From Nakamurella alba (lineage in GTDB: Bacteria > Actinomycetota > Actinomycetes > Mycobacteriales > Nakamurellaceae), in the NCBI RefSeq assembly GCF_009707545.1, contig NZ_WLYK01000011.1, positions 1 through 64,000 of the forward strand: 64,000 nucleotides of DNA, written 5' to 3'. The notes beneath the pieces were generated by a model, which saw only the letters and a program-made list of their open reading frames with translations, was not told the origin of the DNA and did no database searches. Below are positions 6,495 to 15,490 of the stretch, piece after piece. Each line of letters begins with the position of its first letter. Position 1 is the first letter of the stretch. A program made the position numbers and the translations under genes.

Positions 6495-8158
6495 ACCCCA
6501 CGCACCACCGACGGCGGCAGCTCCGATCCGTCGGCACGATCACCGCAGGCGCAGCCCTGGCCGCCGTGCTCGCCGCCTGCGGCAGCACCGCCGGTGCCAC
6601 CGCCCAGAACGCCGGTGCCGGAACGAGTTCCGGCTCGTCGGCGGCCGCCGGGCAACCGGTCTCCGGTGGGACGCTGACCCTCGCCCTCGACGGCGATCCG
6701 ACCTGCATCGACCCTGCCCAGACGTCGCTGACCAACACGCTCTCGCTCGGCGCCCAGTTCACCGACACCCTCGTGGACCAGGACTTCGAGACCGGGGAGA
6801 TCGTGCCCGCGCTCGCCGAGAAGTGGGAGATCAGCGACGACGCCACGGAGTTCACCTTCCATCTGCGAGACGGCGTGACCTTCAGTGACGGCACCCCGCT
6901 GGACGCCGCCGCGGTCAAGGCGAACTTCGACGGCATCATCGATCTCGGCGCCGCGTCGTTCCTCGGCTCCAGCTACCTGGCGGACTATGTCGGCACCGAT
7001 GTGGTCGACGACAGCACCGCGAAGGTCACCTTCAAGACCCCGAACGTGCCGTTCCTGCAGGCCGCGGCCACCGCGACGCTGGGCATCCTGTCGCCCGCCA
7101 CCAACAAGCTGACCGCCGACGAGCGGTGCCAGGGCGAGCTCGTCGGGTCCGGACCGTTCGTGCTGTCGAAGTACGATCTGACCTCCCAGGTGGTGCTGAC
7201 CCGGCGCGCCGGCTACGCCTGGCCGTCCGCGGCCGCCGAGCACCAGGGCGAGGCCTATGTCGAGACCGTCGTACTGCCGATCGTCAAGGAGACCGGTGTG
7301 CGCGCCGGCGGACTGCAGTCCGCCGAGTTCGACGGCATCTTCCAGCCCGCGGTGCAGGACCAGGACGCGCTCGAGCAGGCCGGGTTCACCCTGACCTCCC
7401 GTGCGAACCCAGGGAACGTGCAGTCGTTGTTCGCCAACACTTTCCGCCCGCTCGTCGCCGAAGAGGCTGTGCGCCAGGCATTCCAGAAGGCGATCGATCG
7501 GGACGAGTTCAACGCCACCCTTTTCAACGCGCGGTACGCCGTTCCCTCCAGCGTCCTCTCGCCGACCACTCCCGGGTACACCGACCTGAGTGCCGACCTG
7601 GTGTACGACCCCGAGGGTGCCAAGGCCCTGCTGGACGGAGCCGGCTGGACGGTCGGTGCCGACGGCATCCGGGAGAAGGACGGGACGAAGCTGGTGCTCA
7701 AGCTGCTGTCCAGCGAGGCCACCAAGTCTGCGGCCGAGCTGACCCAGAACCAGCTCAAGGAGGTCGGCATCGGGGTCGAGATCGAGATCCCGGAGTCCTC
7801 GCAGTCGTTCAAGGTCCGCTCGGCCGGCGACTGGGACTACACGTTCTCCGGCCTGACCCGGGCGGATCCGGACACACTGCGCCGTGACTTCTGGTCCGGC
7901 GGGCAGCCGAACAGCGCGGCCCACCTGACCGAGAGCCCGCTGGACGACAAGATCCTCGCGCAGAAGGCCGAGGTGGACACCGAGAAGCGTTGGGCGATCG
8001 TGGCGGAGATCCAGAAGGAGATCATCACCCAGGGCTACGACATCCCCTACGGCTCGCAGCTGCAGATCTACGCCACTCGGGACGGGGTTCAGGGGCTACG
8101 GCTCGACGCGTCCTCGCGGCTGCGGCTCTACGACACCTGGGTCCAGGCCTCCTCCTGA
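6491..8158 (+). CDS. Substrate-binding lipoprotein, SBP family 5
   Basis: A 555-residue extracellular solute-binding lipoprotein of the peptide/nickel SBP_bac_5 family. The GTG start overlaps the ATPase stop (GTGA). An Arg-rich n-region and hydrophobic core end in the lipobox A-V-L-A-A-C with Cys30 as the lipidated residue. The linker is Ala/Gly/Ser-rich. The mature protein shows the family pattern L-A-L-D-G-D-P-T, then L-A-E-K-W-E-I-S-D-D-A-T-E-F-T-F-H-L-R-D-G-V-T-F-S-D-G-T-P near residues 103-135. It would present ligand to the permeases encoded upstream. As with the whole operon, an organosulfur ligand is likely from context only. Confidence 0.88.
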   Translation: MNPTHHRRRQLRSVGTITAGAALAAVLAACGSTAGATAQNAGAGTSSGSSAAAGQPVSGGTLTLALDGDPTCIDPAQTSLTNTLSLGAQFTDTLVDQDFETGEIVPALAEKWEISDDATEFTFHLRDGVTFSDGTPLDAAAVKANFDGIIDLGAASFLGSSYLADYVGTDVVDDSTAKVTFKTPNVPFLQAAATATLGILSPATNKLTADERCQGELVGSGPFVLSKYDLTSQVVLTRRAGYAWPSAAAEHQGEAYVETVVLPIVKETGVRAGGLQSAEFDGIFQPAVQDQDALEQAGFTLTSRANPGNVQSLFANTFRPLVAEEAVRQAFQKAIDRDEFNATLFNARYAVPSSVLSPTTPGYTDLSADLVYDPEGAKALLDGAGWTVGADGIREKDGTKLVLKLLSSEATKSAAELTQNQLKEVGIGVEIEIPESSQSFKVRSAGDWDYTFSGLTRADPDTLRRDFWSGGQPNSAAHLTESPLDDKILAQKAEVDTEKRWAIVAEIQKEIITQGYDIPYGSQLQIYATRDGVQGLRLDASSRLRLYDTWVQASS

Positions 8159-8190
8159 TCCGCGTCGCCCAGAAACCGAGGAGATCAGAC

Positions 8191-9543
8191 ATGAAGCCAC
8201 AGGGACGCACGCTGCACTTCGGTGTCAGCGCGGGCGGGGCCGGCCTGCACAAGGGCGCCTGGCGGCGGCCGGACAGCCGGGCCGACGACTACCCGGGCTG
8301 GCAGCCGCTGCTGGAGGTGGCCCGGACCGCGGAGCGCGGGAAGTTCGACGCGTTCTTCCTCGCCGACGGCGTGGCGGTGGACCGCAACGCGCTGGCGGCG
8401 AGTGCGCCTTTCGGCTCCCTGGAACCGCTGGTGTTCCTGGCCGCGGCGTCGCAGGTGACCACGCACATCGGCCTGATCGGCACGGCGTCGACGACCTTCA
8501 GTCTGCCGTACACCCTGGCCCGCCAGCTCGCCACCCTGGACCACGTCAGCGGCGGCCGGGCGGGATGGAACCTGGTCACCTCCAGTGCCGGTGCGCAGAA
8601 CTACGGCGACCAGCCGCTGCCGAACCACTCCGACCGGTACCGCCGGGGCGACGAGTTCGTCACGGTGCTGAAGGCCCTCTGGGACAGCTGGGACCCGGAG
8701 TCGGTGGTGGTGGACCGGGCGTCGGGGCGGTTCGCCGACCCGCACCTGGTACGGCCGGTCGACCACCACGGCGAGTTCTACGATGTCGCCGGCCCGCTGA
8801 ACGTGCCGCGCAGCCCCCAGGGGCGGCCGTTGATCGTGCAGGCCGGATCCTCGGACGAGGGACAGGGGGTGGCCGCCCGGCATGCCGATGCGGTCTTCAC
8901 CGCGCAGCGGGAGCTCGGTCCCGCGCAGGAGTTCTACGCCGGCCTGCGGAAGCAGGTGGCGGCCGCCGGGCGGCACCCGGACGAGATCAAGGTGCTGCCC
9001 GGCCTGGTGCCGATCGTCGGCGACACCGAGCAGGAGGCCCGGCAGATCCAGGCAGACCTGCTCGCACTCGCCGACAGCGATGCCGGGCTGGCCATCCTGT
9101 CCGGTCAGCTGGGCGGTGTCGACCTGACCGGGCTCTCCCTGGACGAGACCGTGCCTCCGGAGCTCCTGCCCGAGGTCGACGAGGTGCAGGGCCGCCGCAG
9201 CCGGTTCGCGGTCTACCGCGAGCTGGCGCTGGAACGCCGCTGGACGGTGCGGCAGATGATGCACCTGGAGGTCGCCACCAACGGCCACCTCTCGCTGATC
9301 GGCAGCGCCGAGCAGATCGCCGATCAGATCGGAACCTGGTTCGTGGAGCGGGCGGTCGACGGTTTCAACGTCATCCCGCCGTACTCCCCGCGCGGCTTCG
9401 GACGCTTCGTGGACGAGGTGATCCCGATCCTGCAGGAGCGCGGGCTGTTCCGGCAGGAGTACGAGACCAGCACCCTGCGCGAACATCTCGGCCTGGTGCC
9501 GCTGCCCGGACTACGGCGTCGCCAGTTGGCGGTGGCACGATGA
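8191..9543 (+). CDS. FMN-dependent monooxygenase, NtaA/SnaA/DszA family (LLM)
   Basis: A 450-residue luciferase-like flavin monooxygenase starting at ATG behind GAGGAG. Family marks include A-R-T-A-E-R-G-K-F-D-A-F-F-L-A-D-G near residues 43-59, the A-S-T-T-F-S-L-P-Y-T-L-A-R-Q-L-A-T-L-D-H-V-S segment near 102, and G-R-A-G-W-N-L-V-T-S near 126. P-R-S-P-Q-G-R-P follows at about 207. These place it with NtaA, SnaA, DszA and Bacillus YxeK/YtnJ, which use FMNH2 supplied by a separate reductase to hydroxylate or cleave C-N or C-S compounds. A reductase candidate is encoded at 23068. It is the first of three monooxygenases that follow the importer without a break, so it probably acts on the imported substrate. 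Confidence 0.87.
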   Translation: MKPQGRTLHFGVSAGGAGLHKGAWRRPDSRADDYPGWQPLLEVARTAERGKFDAFFLADGVAVDRNALAASAPFGSLEPLVFLAAASQVTTHIGLIGTASTTFSLPYTLARQLATLDHVSGGRAGWNLVTSSAGAQNYGDQPLPNHSDRYRRGDEFVTVLKALWDSWDPESVVVDRASGRFADPHLVRPVDHHGEFYDVAGPLNVPRSPQGRPLIVQAGSSDEGQGVAARHADAVFTAQRELGPAQEFYAGLRKQVAAAGRHPDEIKVLPGLVPIVGDTEQEARQIQADLLALADSDAGLAILSGQLGGVDLTGLSLDETVPPELLPEVDEVQGRRSRFAVYRELALERRWTVRQMMHLEVATNGHLSLIGSAEQIADQIGTWFVERAVDGFNVIPPYSPRGFGRFVDEVIPILQERGLFRQEYETSTLREHLGLVPLPGLRRRQLAVAR

Positions 9544-10916
9544 CCCGGCGCCTGCTGCTCAATGCCGTGCTCCGGGGGCAGACCGGCGGGCACACCGCCG
9601 CCTGGCGGACGACGTCGGCCGACGTCCGGGACGTGACCACCCTGGACTACTGGGTCGATCTCGGCCGGACCCTGGAACGAGGGCGCTTCGACACCCTCTT
9701 CCTCGCCGATGCCCTGTCGTTGACCCCGGACCCGGACATGTCGTTGCTGTGGCCCCTCGACCCACTCATCCTGATCACCGCGATCGCGGCGCACACGGAG
9801 CACCTGGGCGTGGTGGCGACCCATTCGACGACCTTCAGCGAGCCCTACACGGTGGCCCGGCAGCTCGCGTCCATCGACCATCTGAGTCGTGGCCGGGCCG
9901 GCTGGAACGTCGTCACCAGCACCTCGCAGGCGGCGGCGGACAACTACGGACGCGAGCTGCCCGAGCACGACCTGCGCTACCGGATGGCGGACGACTACCT
10001 GCAGGCCGTCAAGAAACTCTGGGTGGCCTGGGGGCCGGATGCGGTGGTCGCCGACCGCAGCGCCGACCGGCTGCTGGACCGGGACGCCATCCGGCAGGTC
10101 CGGCACCACGGCGATTTCGTCTCGGTCCGCGGACCGTTGACCATGCCGCGCAGCCCGCAGACCGTTCCGCTGCTCGCGCAGGCCGGTGGGTCCCCGTCCG
10201 GGATCGATCTGGCCGGGCGCCATGCCGACATCGTCTACACCCGGCAGATCGACCTGGACGGCGCGCGGCGTTATCGTGCAGCGGTCCGTGACGCGGCGGT
10301 CAGGTACGGCCGGGAGCCCGATGACGTCCGGGTGCTGCCCGGGTTCGTGCCCGTGGTGGGGGAGAACCGGCAGGATGCGGAGAACCGACTCCGGGACCTG
10401 CAGGCGCTGAACTCGTTGCAGCGCCGCGTCCCCCAGCTGGAGGTGCGGCTGCAGGCGGACCTCGGCGGCGTCGACCTCGACGACCGCTTCCCGGCGGAGC
10501 GCATCGGTGCCGAGGACGAGATGGCCGATTCGTTGCGCGAACTCCCCGGGCCGAGCCTGCGTCAGGTGCTGCATCGTGTGTACGGCCCGGAGACCGAGAG
10601 CTCAGGGCACCGAACGGTGGTCGGCAGCCCGGCGGAGATCGCCGAGGACATCGAGATCTGGTTCCGGGCCGGTGCTCTGGACGGACTCAGCGTCCATCCG
10701 ATGGTGCTGCCGGACGGCCTGCAGGACTTCGTCGACCGAGTGGTGCCGTTGCTGCAGGAGCGTGGTCTGGTGCAGGGCGAGTACGCCGCCGGCACCCTGC
10801 GGGACAAGTTGCAGCTTCCGGTTCCGACCGTCCCTACATACGGTTTCACCCCGGTGTGGGACGACCTCGGCCGGGTACCGGATGTCGCCGTCACCACCGC
10901 GACGGGAGTGGCGTGA
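9540..10916 (+). CDS. FMN-dependent monooxygenase, NtaA/SnaA/DszA family (LLM)
   Basis: A 458-residue relative of the preceding enzyme; its ATG overlaps that gene's stop codon. It has L-E-R-G-R-F-D-T-L-F-L-A-D-A near residue 45, H-S-T-T-F-S-E-P-Y-T-V-A-R-Q-L-A-S-I-D-H near 97, and G-R-A-G-W-N-V-V-T-S near 118. The P-R-S-P-Q flavin-site segment and the C-terminal V-P-L-L-Q-E-R-G-L-V-Q-G-E-Y are also present. The protein is clearly diverged from its neighbours, so the three enzymes likely act on different substrates or steps rather than being simple copies. It needs reduced FMN from a partner reductase. Confidence 0.87.
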   Translation: MTRRLLLNAVLRGQTGGHTAAWRTTSADVRDVTTLDYWVDLGRTLERGRFDTLFLADALSLTPDPDMSLLWPLDPLILITAIAAHTEHLGVVATHSTTFSEPYTVARQLASIDHLSRGRAGWNVVTSTSQAAADNYGRELPEHDLRYRMADDYLQAVKKLWVAWGPDAVVADRSADRLLDRDAIRQVRHHGDFVSVRGPLTMPRSPQTVPLLAQAGGSPSGIDLAGRHADIVYTRQIDLDGARRYRAAVRDAAVRYGREPDDVRVLPGFVPVVGENRQDAENRLRDLQALNSLQRRVPQLEVRLQADLGGVDLDDRFPAERIGAEDEMADSLRELPGPSLRQVLHRVYGPETESSGHRTVVGSPAEIAEDIEIWFRAGALDGLSVHPMVLPDGLQDFVDRVVPLLQERGLVQGEYAAGTLRDKLQLPVPTVPTYGFTPVWDDLGRVPDVAVTTATGVA

Positions 10917-12223
10917 CCGGGCAAACCGGCAGGTCCGGTCTCGCCCTGGGCATCATGCTCGGGGCCGGAACGCCGGTCCACGGCAGCGGTCGTGAACCCC
11001 TGGCCGGCTTCGTCGACGACGCCCGGGCCGCGGAGGAGGCCGGTCTGGACTTCCTGCTGGTGGCCGACAACTACGAGTTCCGGGCGTCCCGCACCACAGG
11101 CACGGCACCGCCTTCCCCGCCCCTGGAACCGCTGACGCTGCTGTCCGCCCTGTCCCGCGAAACGAAGCGGATCGGCCTGGTCGCGACGATCTCGACGACC
11201 TTCACCCACCCGTTCCAGACGGCCCGGCACCTCGCCTCGATGGACCACGTGTCCGGCGGCCGGGCCGGATGGAACATCGTGACCTCGGCCGGGGGTGAGG
11301 AGAAGTTCGGGACATCCCTGCCCGCACACGACGACCGGTACCGGCGGGCAGCGGAGTACGTCGGTCTGGTCACCGAACTCTGGGACTGCTGGGCGGACGA
11401 TGCCCTCACCGCGGGAACACCACCCACCTTCCGGCCGGACCGGATCCGTGAGGTGGCCCACGACGGGGAGTTCTTCTCCGTGCACGGCGCGCTGAGCTTC
11501 CCGCGCTCGCCGCAAGGACATCCGGTGCTGGTGCAGGCCGGATCGTCCCCGGCCGGGCGTGCTCTCGCCTCCCGGTTCGCCGAGGTCGTCTTCACCCCGC
11601 AGCCCACCGAGGACGGATCTCGCGAGATGCGCGAGGACCTGCGGCGTGGCGCGGTCGCGGCGGGCCGTGCCGCGGACGACATCCGGCTGACTCCAGGGGT
11701 GCGCCCCATCATCGGCCGGACGCATGCCGAGGCGGTCGCGCTGGCCGACGAGCTGGACGAGGCGGTGGACGTGGTCCGCGGCCGGGCGATGATCGAGGCC
11801 ATGATGGGTCACATCGACCTCTCCGGTCACGACCTCGCGGATCCTTTCCCGGTGCACCTGCTGCCGGAGGCGGAACAGGTCAAGGGCCGGCGCACACGCT
11901 TCGAACGACTGCGCGAAGTGGCGCTGGCACCGGGGGCCACTGTGCTCTCCGTGCTGCGGGCCGAGGCGCGCAGCGGCGGGAACTGGGTGGTGCCGGGCAC
12001 TGTCGAACAGGTGGCCGACGAACTCGCCGGGCGGTTCCGGCGTGGAGCGGTCGACGGCTACATCCTGCTCGACGGCCGCGGCGACGCCGGCCTGATCGAC
12101 CATCTGCCCGATCTGGTGGCCGCCCTGCGCGACCGCGGCGTGGTGCGGGGACCGGGCGCCGGATCGACCCTGCGCGAGCGCCTGGAGCTGCCCGCCCGAC
12201 CCAACCTGGTGCGCAGCGCCTGA
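10913..12223 (+). CDS. FMN-dependent monooxygenase, NtaA/SnaA/DszA family (LLM)
   Basis: A 436-residue enzyme and the third flavin monooxygenase of the operon. Its GTG start overlaps the previous stop (GTGA). The N-terminus is slightly shorter than in its neighbours, but the core is intact: A-E-E-A-G-L-D-F-L-L-V-A-D-N, I-S-T-T-F-T-H-P-F-Q-T-A-R-H-L-A-S-M-D-H-V-S-G-G-R-A-G-W-N, then F-P-R-S-P-Q-G-H-P. It is the last gene of the operon led by SAM-IV module 2 and ends 11 bases before the convergent AhpD-like gene. The GC-rich junction from 12224 (CCCGGGGGTCAGGCCCGGG) could be a shared terminator. Confidence 0.85.
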   Translation: MTGQTGRSGLALGIMLGAGTPVHGSGREPLAGFVDDARAAEEAGLDFLLVADNYEFRASRTTGTAPPSPPLEPLTLLSALSRETKRIGLVATISTTFTHPFQTARHLASMDHVSGGRAGWNIVTSAGGEEKFGTSLPAHDDRYRRAAEYVGLVTELWDCWADDALTAGTPPTFRPDRIREVAHDGEFFSVHGALSFPRSPQGHPVLVQAGSSPAGRALASRFAEVVFTPQPTEDGSREMREDLRRGAVAAGRAADDIRLTPGVRPIIGRTHAEAVALADELDEAVDVVRGRAMIEAMMGHIDLSGHDLADPFPVHLLPEAEQVKGRRTRFERLREVALAPGATVLSVLRAEARSGGNWVVPGTVEQVADELAGRFRRGAVDGYILLDGRGDAGLIDHLPDLVAALRDRGVVRGPGAGSTLRERLELPARPNLVRSA

Positions 12224-12234
12224 GCTCCCGGGGG

Positions 12235-12639
12235 TCAGGCCCGGGCCGGGTCGATCTGGTCCCGGACGAACGAGACGACGTTCTCGAGGTCTGTCAGGTC
12301 GCGATGGGTGAACCCGTGCTCGACGCGTAGCGCACCGGCGGCGGCGCGGAACCCGTGCCGGGGCGCGTCGGCAACCCCCAGCAGGGCAGTGATGATCGGG
12401 GGTAGGCGGCCGGGGTCGGTGGGTTTCCGGGTGAACGTGGCGGCGAGGGTGTCGTTGATCCGGTCGCGATACGGGCCGGCGAGATCGGGGCGGTCGGCGC
12501 GCAGGGTGATCCGGTAGGCGATCGCCGAGCGGATGGCGGCCGGCAACCGGCCCGGTGTCGACGGCGAAAACAGCTCCTCGGCAGAGGATGCCGGCTCCTC
12601 GGCAATGACGCGGGGATGCAACAGGGGCAGGGCGGGCAT
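12235..12639 (-). CDS. Small AhpD/CMD-like protein (tentative)
   Basis: A 134-residue protein at the end of the minus-strand operon led by SAM-IV module 3, 48 bases after the CBS-like gene. The stretch from residue 25 (F-S-P-S-T-P-G-R-L-P-A-A-I-R-S-A-I-A-Y-R-I) looks like the N-terminal half of CMD-domain proteins of the Avi_7170 type. In other bacteria those proteins accompany luciferase-like monooxygenases and peptide ABC importers. The C-terminal L-T-D-L-E-N-V-V-S-F-V-R-D-Q-I resembles the end of an AhpD-like helix bundle. No CxxC pair is present, so it could not act as a classical AhpD peroxidase. The assignment rests on weak similarity plus context. Confidence 0.4.
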   Translation of the reverse strand: MPALPLLHPRVIAEEPASSAEELFSPSTPGRLPAAIRSAIAYRITLRADRPDLAGPYRDRINDTLAATFTRKPTDPGRLPPIITALLGVADAPRHGFRAAAGALRVEHGFTHRDLTDLENVVSFVRDQIDPARA

Positions 12640-12687
12640 GGTGATGGATCCGTTCGTGAGGTCGTCGGTGCAACGGAGGGGCGCGGA

Positions 12688-14109
12688 TCAGGACAGGTGC
12701 AGGGCGGCGACCGGTCGGTGGGGGACAGGGACTGCGCTGCCGGCCCGGAGCAGGCCCTCGACCGTGACGAGGCCGGCGAAGCGCCCGTCGCGGACGACCA
12801 GGCCATGGTCCTGACCCAGCTCCCGCAGCCTGCGCACCGCGGTTGCCGCGCTCTCCCCGACCCCGAGCGCCGGTGGCACCTGGTCCAGGACGGCGTCGAG
12901 TGTGACGGAGCGATCCGGCAGCAGTAACAGCTGTTCCGCACGGACCGTGCCGAGGATCTCGGCCAGGGCGGGCGCGAGATCATCGGTGGGTCGGGCGAGT
13001 CGCACCGCGGCCGGTCCGGTCCGGTCGGCCAGCCAGAGCAGCGCCTCGCCGACGGTTGAGGTGTGGTCGAGTGCGGGGAACGTCGCCGCGTCGGCCGGAG
13101 CGGCGTCGCACACCAGAGGTCCGGTCCCGTCCTCCAGGAAACCGTTGGTGCGCAACCAGTCGTCCGAGTGGTACTTGGACAGGTACGCCCGGCCGGAATC
13201 GGGCCCCAGTGCGACCACCACGGCGTCACGTGGCAGGTCGCGGGCCACCCGCAGGGCGGCGGCGACGGCGAGGCCGGTCGAACCGCCGACCAGGATGCCC
13301 TCGCGGCGTGCGAGATCCCTGACGGTCAGCACCGACTGGCGGTCACCGATGCGCTCGATCCGGTCCACCACGCCGGTGTCGTACGACAGCGGCCAGACAT
13401 CCTCCGCGGTGTCCGGATGGCGGTAGTGGCCGGACGCCTCGACCAGGAACGGGCTCCCGTCGCCACCGCCGTAGGAGGAGCTGACCGGATCGGCCCCGAT
13501 CACCGTGACCGTCCCGCCGGAGACCTCCCGCAGGTACCCGCCGGCGCCGGTGATGGTACCGCCGGTCCCGATGCCGGCGACGAAATGCGTGACCCTGCCC
13601 TCGGTGTCGTCCCAGATCTCGGGTCCGGTGCGCTCACGGTGCGCCCGCGGGTTGGCCGGATTGTCGTACTGGTCCGCGCGCCACGCGCCGGGGATCTCCG
13701 CGGCCAGTCGCACCGCGGTCGAGTGCACGGAGGTCGGATCCTCCCGGGGCACACCCGCGGTGCCGAACACCACCTCGGCCCCGTAGGCGAGCAGGGTGAG
13801 CCGTTTCTCGACCGAGATCCGGTCGGAGATGACGGCGACGAGCCGGTAGCCGCGGGCGGCGGCCACCTGGGCGAGGCCGATACCGGTGTTGCCGGAGGTT
13901 GCTTCGACGATGGTGCCACCGGGGCCCAGCGCACCGGACCGCACGGCGTCGTCGACCAGCCACAGCGCCGTCCGGTCCTTGACCGACGTGCCCGGGTTGA
14001 ACTGCTCGGCCTTGAGGTACACCTCGGCGTCGATCCCCTCGGTCACCCGCCGGAGCCGGATCAGCGGGGTGCGGCCGATGGTGTCCAGCACGGACCCGTA
14101 CCGGGTCAT
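12688..14109 (-). CDS. cbs: Cystathionine beta-synthase-like PLP enzyme with C-terminal CBS domains
   Basis: A 473-residue fold-type II PLP enzyme. The Schiff-base lysine is Lys44 in N-P-G-T-S-V-K-D-R, the substrate loop is T-S-G-N-T-G at 71-76, and the PLP phosphate loop is G-I-G-T-G-G-T near residue 188. The catalytic domain ends near residue 325 and is followed by a diverged pair of CBS motifs to the end, as in bacterial cystathionine beta-synthases. Family members condense serine or O-acetylserine with homocysteine, sulfide or related thiols. It is third in an operon behind two flavin monooxygenases and under a SAM-IV plus cysteine-leader module, so it plausibly fixes released sulfur into cysteine or cystathionine. 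The choice between CBS and cysteine synthase activity is open. Confidence 0.85.
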   Translation of the reverse strand: MTRYGSVLDTIGRTPLIRLRRVTEGIDAEVYLKAEQFNPGTSVKDRTALWLVDDAVRSGALGPGGTIVEATSGNTGIGLAQVAAARGYRLVAVISDRISVEKRLTLLAYGAEVVFGTAGVPREDPTSVHSTAVRLAAEIPGAWRADQYDNPANPRAHRERTGPEIWDDTEGRVTHFVAGIGTGGTITGAGGYLREVSGGTVTVIGADPVSSSYGGGDGSPFLVEASGHYRHPDTAEDVWPLSYDTGVVDRIERIGDRQSVLTVRDLARREGILVGGSTGLAVAAALRVARDLPRDAVVVALGPDSGRAYLSKYHSDDWLRTNGFLEDGTGPLVCDAAPADAATFPALDHTSTVGEALLWLADRTGPAAVRLARPTDDLAPALAEILGTVRAEQLLLLPDRSVTLDAVLDQVPPALGVGESAATAVRRLRELGQDHGLVVRDGRFAGLVTVEGLLRAGSAVPVPHRPVAALHLS

Positions 14110-14122
14110 CTACCCGACCGCC

Positions 14123-15475
14123 TCAGACCAACTCGGTGGACCGCACCGCGGGCAGTCCCAGGTTGTTCCGGAGGGTGGAGCCGGTGTAGTCCGCACGGAG
14201 CGAACCGCGCTCCTGCAGCAAGGGCACCACCTGATCGACGAAGTCGTCGAGGCCCCACGGCACCAGGTGCGACCCGATGATCAACCCATCCGAACCGTCG
14301 TTCTGCACGAAATCATCAATCTGGGCCGCGATCTCGGAGGCGGTACCGACGAACGGACCGCGCTCGAACTGATCGATGACCAGCTCGCGGAGGTTCAGGT
14401 TCTTCGTCTCGGCCACCTGCCGCCACTTCGCGACGGTCTCGAAGCGATCCTGGAAGGTGAAGGCCTTGCCCTGGATGATCTGTGGGGCGTCCGCGTCCGG
14501 CTCCACGTCCGGCAGCGGGCCTTCCGGGTCGTAGGCGGACAGGTCCCGGTTCCAGACCTGCTCCAGGAGGATCAACGCCGTCTGCCCGGTGACCTGACCG
14601 CGGCGCACCTCCTCGTACTTCTCCCGGGCCTCCGCCGCGGTGTCGCCGATGACGAAGCCGGCCGACGGCAGGATCTTGACATCGTCCGCGCTCCGGCCGG
14701 CGGCGACCACTCGGGCCTTGACGTCCCGGTAGAAGTCGGCCGCCTCCGGCAACTGGCCGTAGGGCGAGAAGATCGCGTCGGCGTTGGCCGCCGCGAAGTC
14801 GCGACCCTGCGGTGACACCCCGGCCTGCAGCAGCACCGGCCGGCCCTGCGGGCTGCGCGGGACGGTGAACCGGCCGTGGATGTCGAACTGCGGGCCGGCG
14901 TGCCGGAAGCTGCCGGCGTCGGACCGGCGCAGGAACGTACCGGTCTCCTTGTCCGCGACCAGGTCGCCCTCGTCCCAGGAGTCCCAGAGCTCCCGCACGG
15001 TGGCGATGAACTCCTCGGCCCGTTCGTACCGCTGCGCACGGTCCAGGAACCCGCCGCGCCGGAAGTTCTGGCCGGTGAACGCGTCGAACGAGGTGACCAC
15101 GTTCCAGGCCGCCCGCCCGCCGGAGAGGTGGTCCAGCGACGCGAACTGCCGGGCGAGCTCGTACGGCTCGTTGAAGGTGGCGTTGATGGTGCCGGCCAGA
15201 CCGAGGTGGGTGGTGACCGCGGCGATCGACGCCAGCACCGGCAGGGTGTCCGGGCGGCCGACGATGTCCTGGTCGAAGACCTGGCCCGCCCGCTCCCGCA
15301 GCGCGAGACCCTCGGCCAGGAAGAAGAAGTCGAACTTGCCGCGCTCGGCGGTGCGTGCGGTGTGCTCGAAGGTGCTGAAGTCGATCTGGCTGCCGGCCCG
15401 CTCGTCCCACCACGCGGTGTGGTGGTTGACGCCGCCCAGGTAGGCGCCCAGGATGATCTGCTTGCGTGTGCTCAT
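14123..15475 (-). CDS. FMN-dependent monooxygenase, NtaA/SnaA/DszA family, long paralogue
   Basis: A 450-residue LLM enzyme with the full-length NtaA/SnaA/DszA layout: T-A-E-R-G-K-F-D-F-F-F-L-A-E-G, D-I-V-G-R-P-D-T-L-P-V-L-A-S-I-A-A-V-T, I-N-A-T-F-N-E-P-Y-E-L-A-R-Q-F-A-S-L-D-H-L-S, and G-R-A-A-W-N-V-V-T-S near residue 124. These match Bacillus YtnJ-type enzymes closely. It is the second gene of the module 3 operon, 15 bases after the short LLM gene and 13 bases before the CBS-like gene. Its closest relative here is the gene at 19807, which sits in the same position of a parallel operon. FMNH2 must come from another protein. Confidence 0.87.
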   Translation of the reverse strand: MSTRKQIILGAYLGGVNHHTAWWDERAGSQIDFSTFEHTARTAERGKFDFFFLAEGLALRERAGQVFDQDIVGRPDTLPVLASIAAVTTHLGLAGTINATFNEPYELARQFASLDHLSGGRAAWNVVTSFDAFTGQNFRRGGFLDRAQRYERAEEFIATVRELWDSWDEGDLVADKETGTFLRRSDAGSFRHAGPQFDIHGRFTVPRSPQGRPVLLQAGVSPQGRDFAAANADAIFSPYGQLPEAADFYRDVKARVVAAGRSADDVKILPSAGFVIGDTAAEAREKYEEVRRGQVTGQTALILLEQVWNRDLSAYDPEGPLPDVEPDADAPQIIQGKAFTFQDRFETVAKWRQVAETKNLNLRELVIDQFERGPFVGTASEIAAQIDDFVQNDGSDGLIIGSHLVPWGLDDFVDQVVPLLQERGSLRADYTGSTLRNNLGLPAVRSTELV

Positions 15476-15490
15476 CGTCAGTGGTCCTTG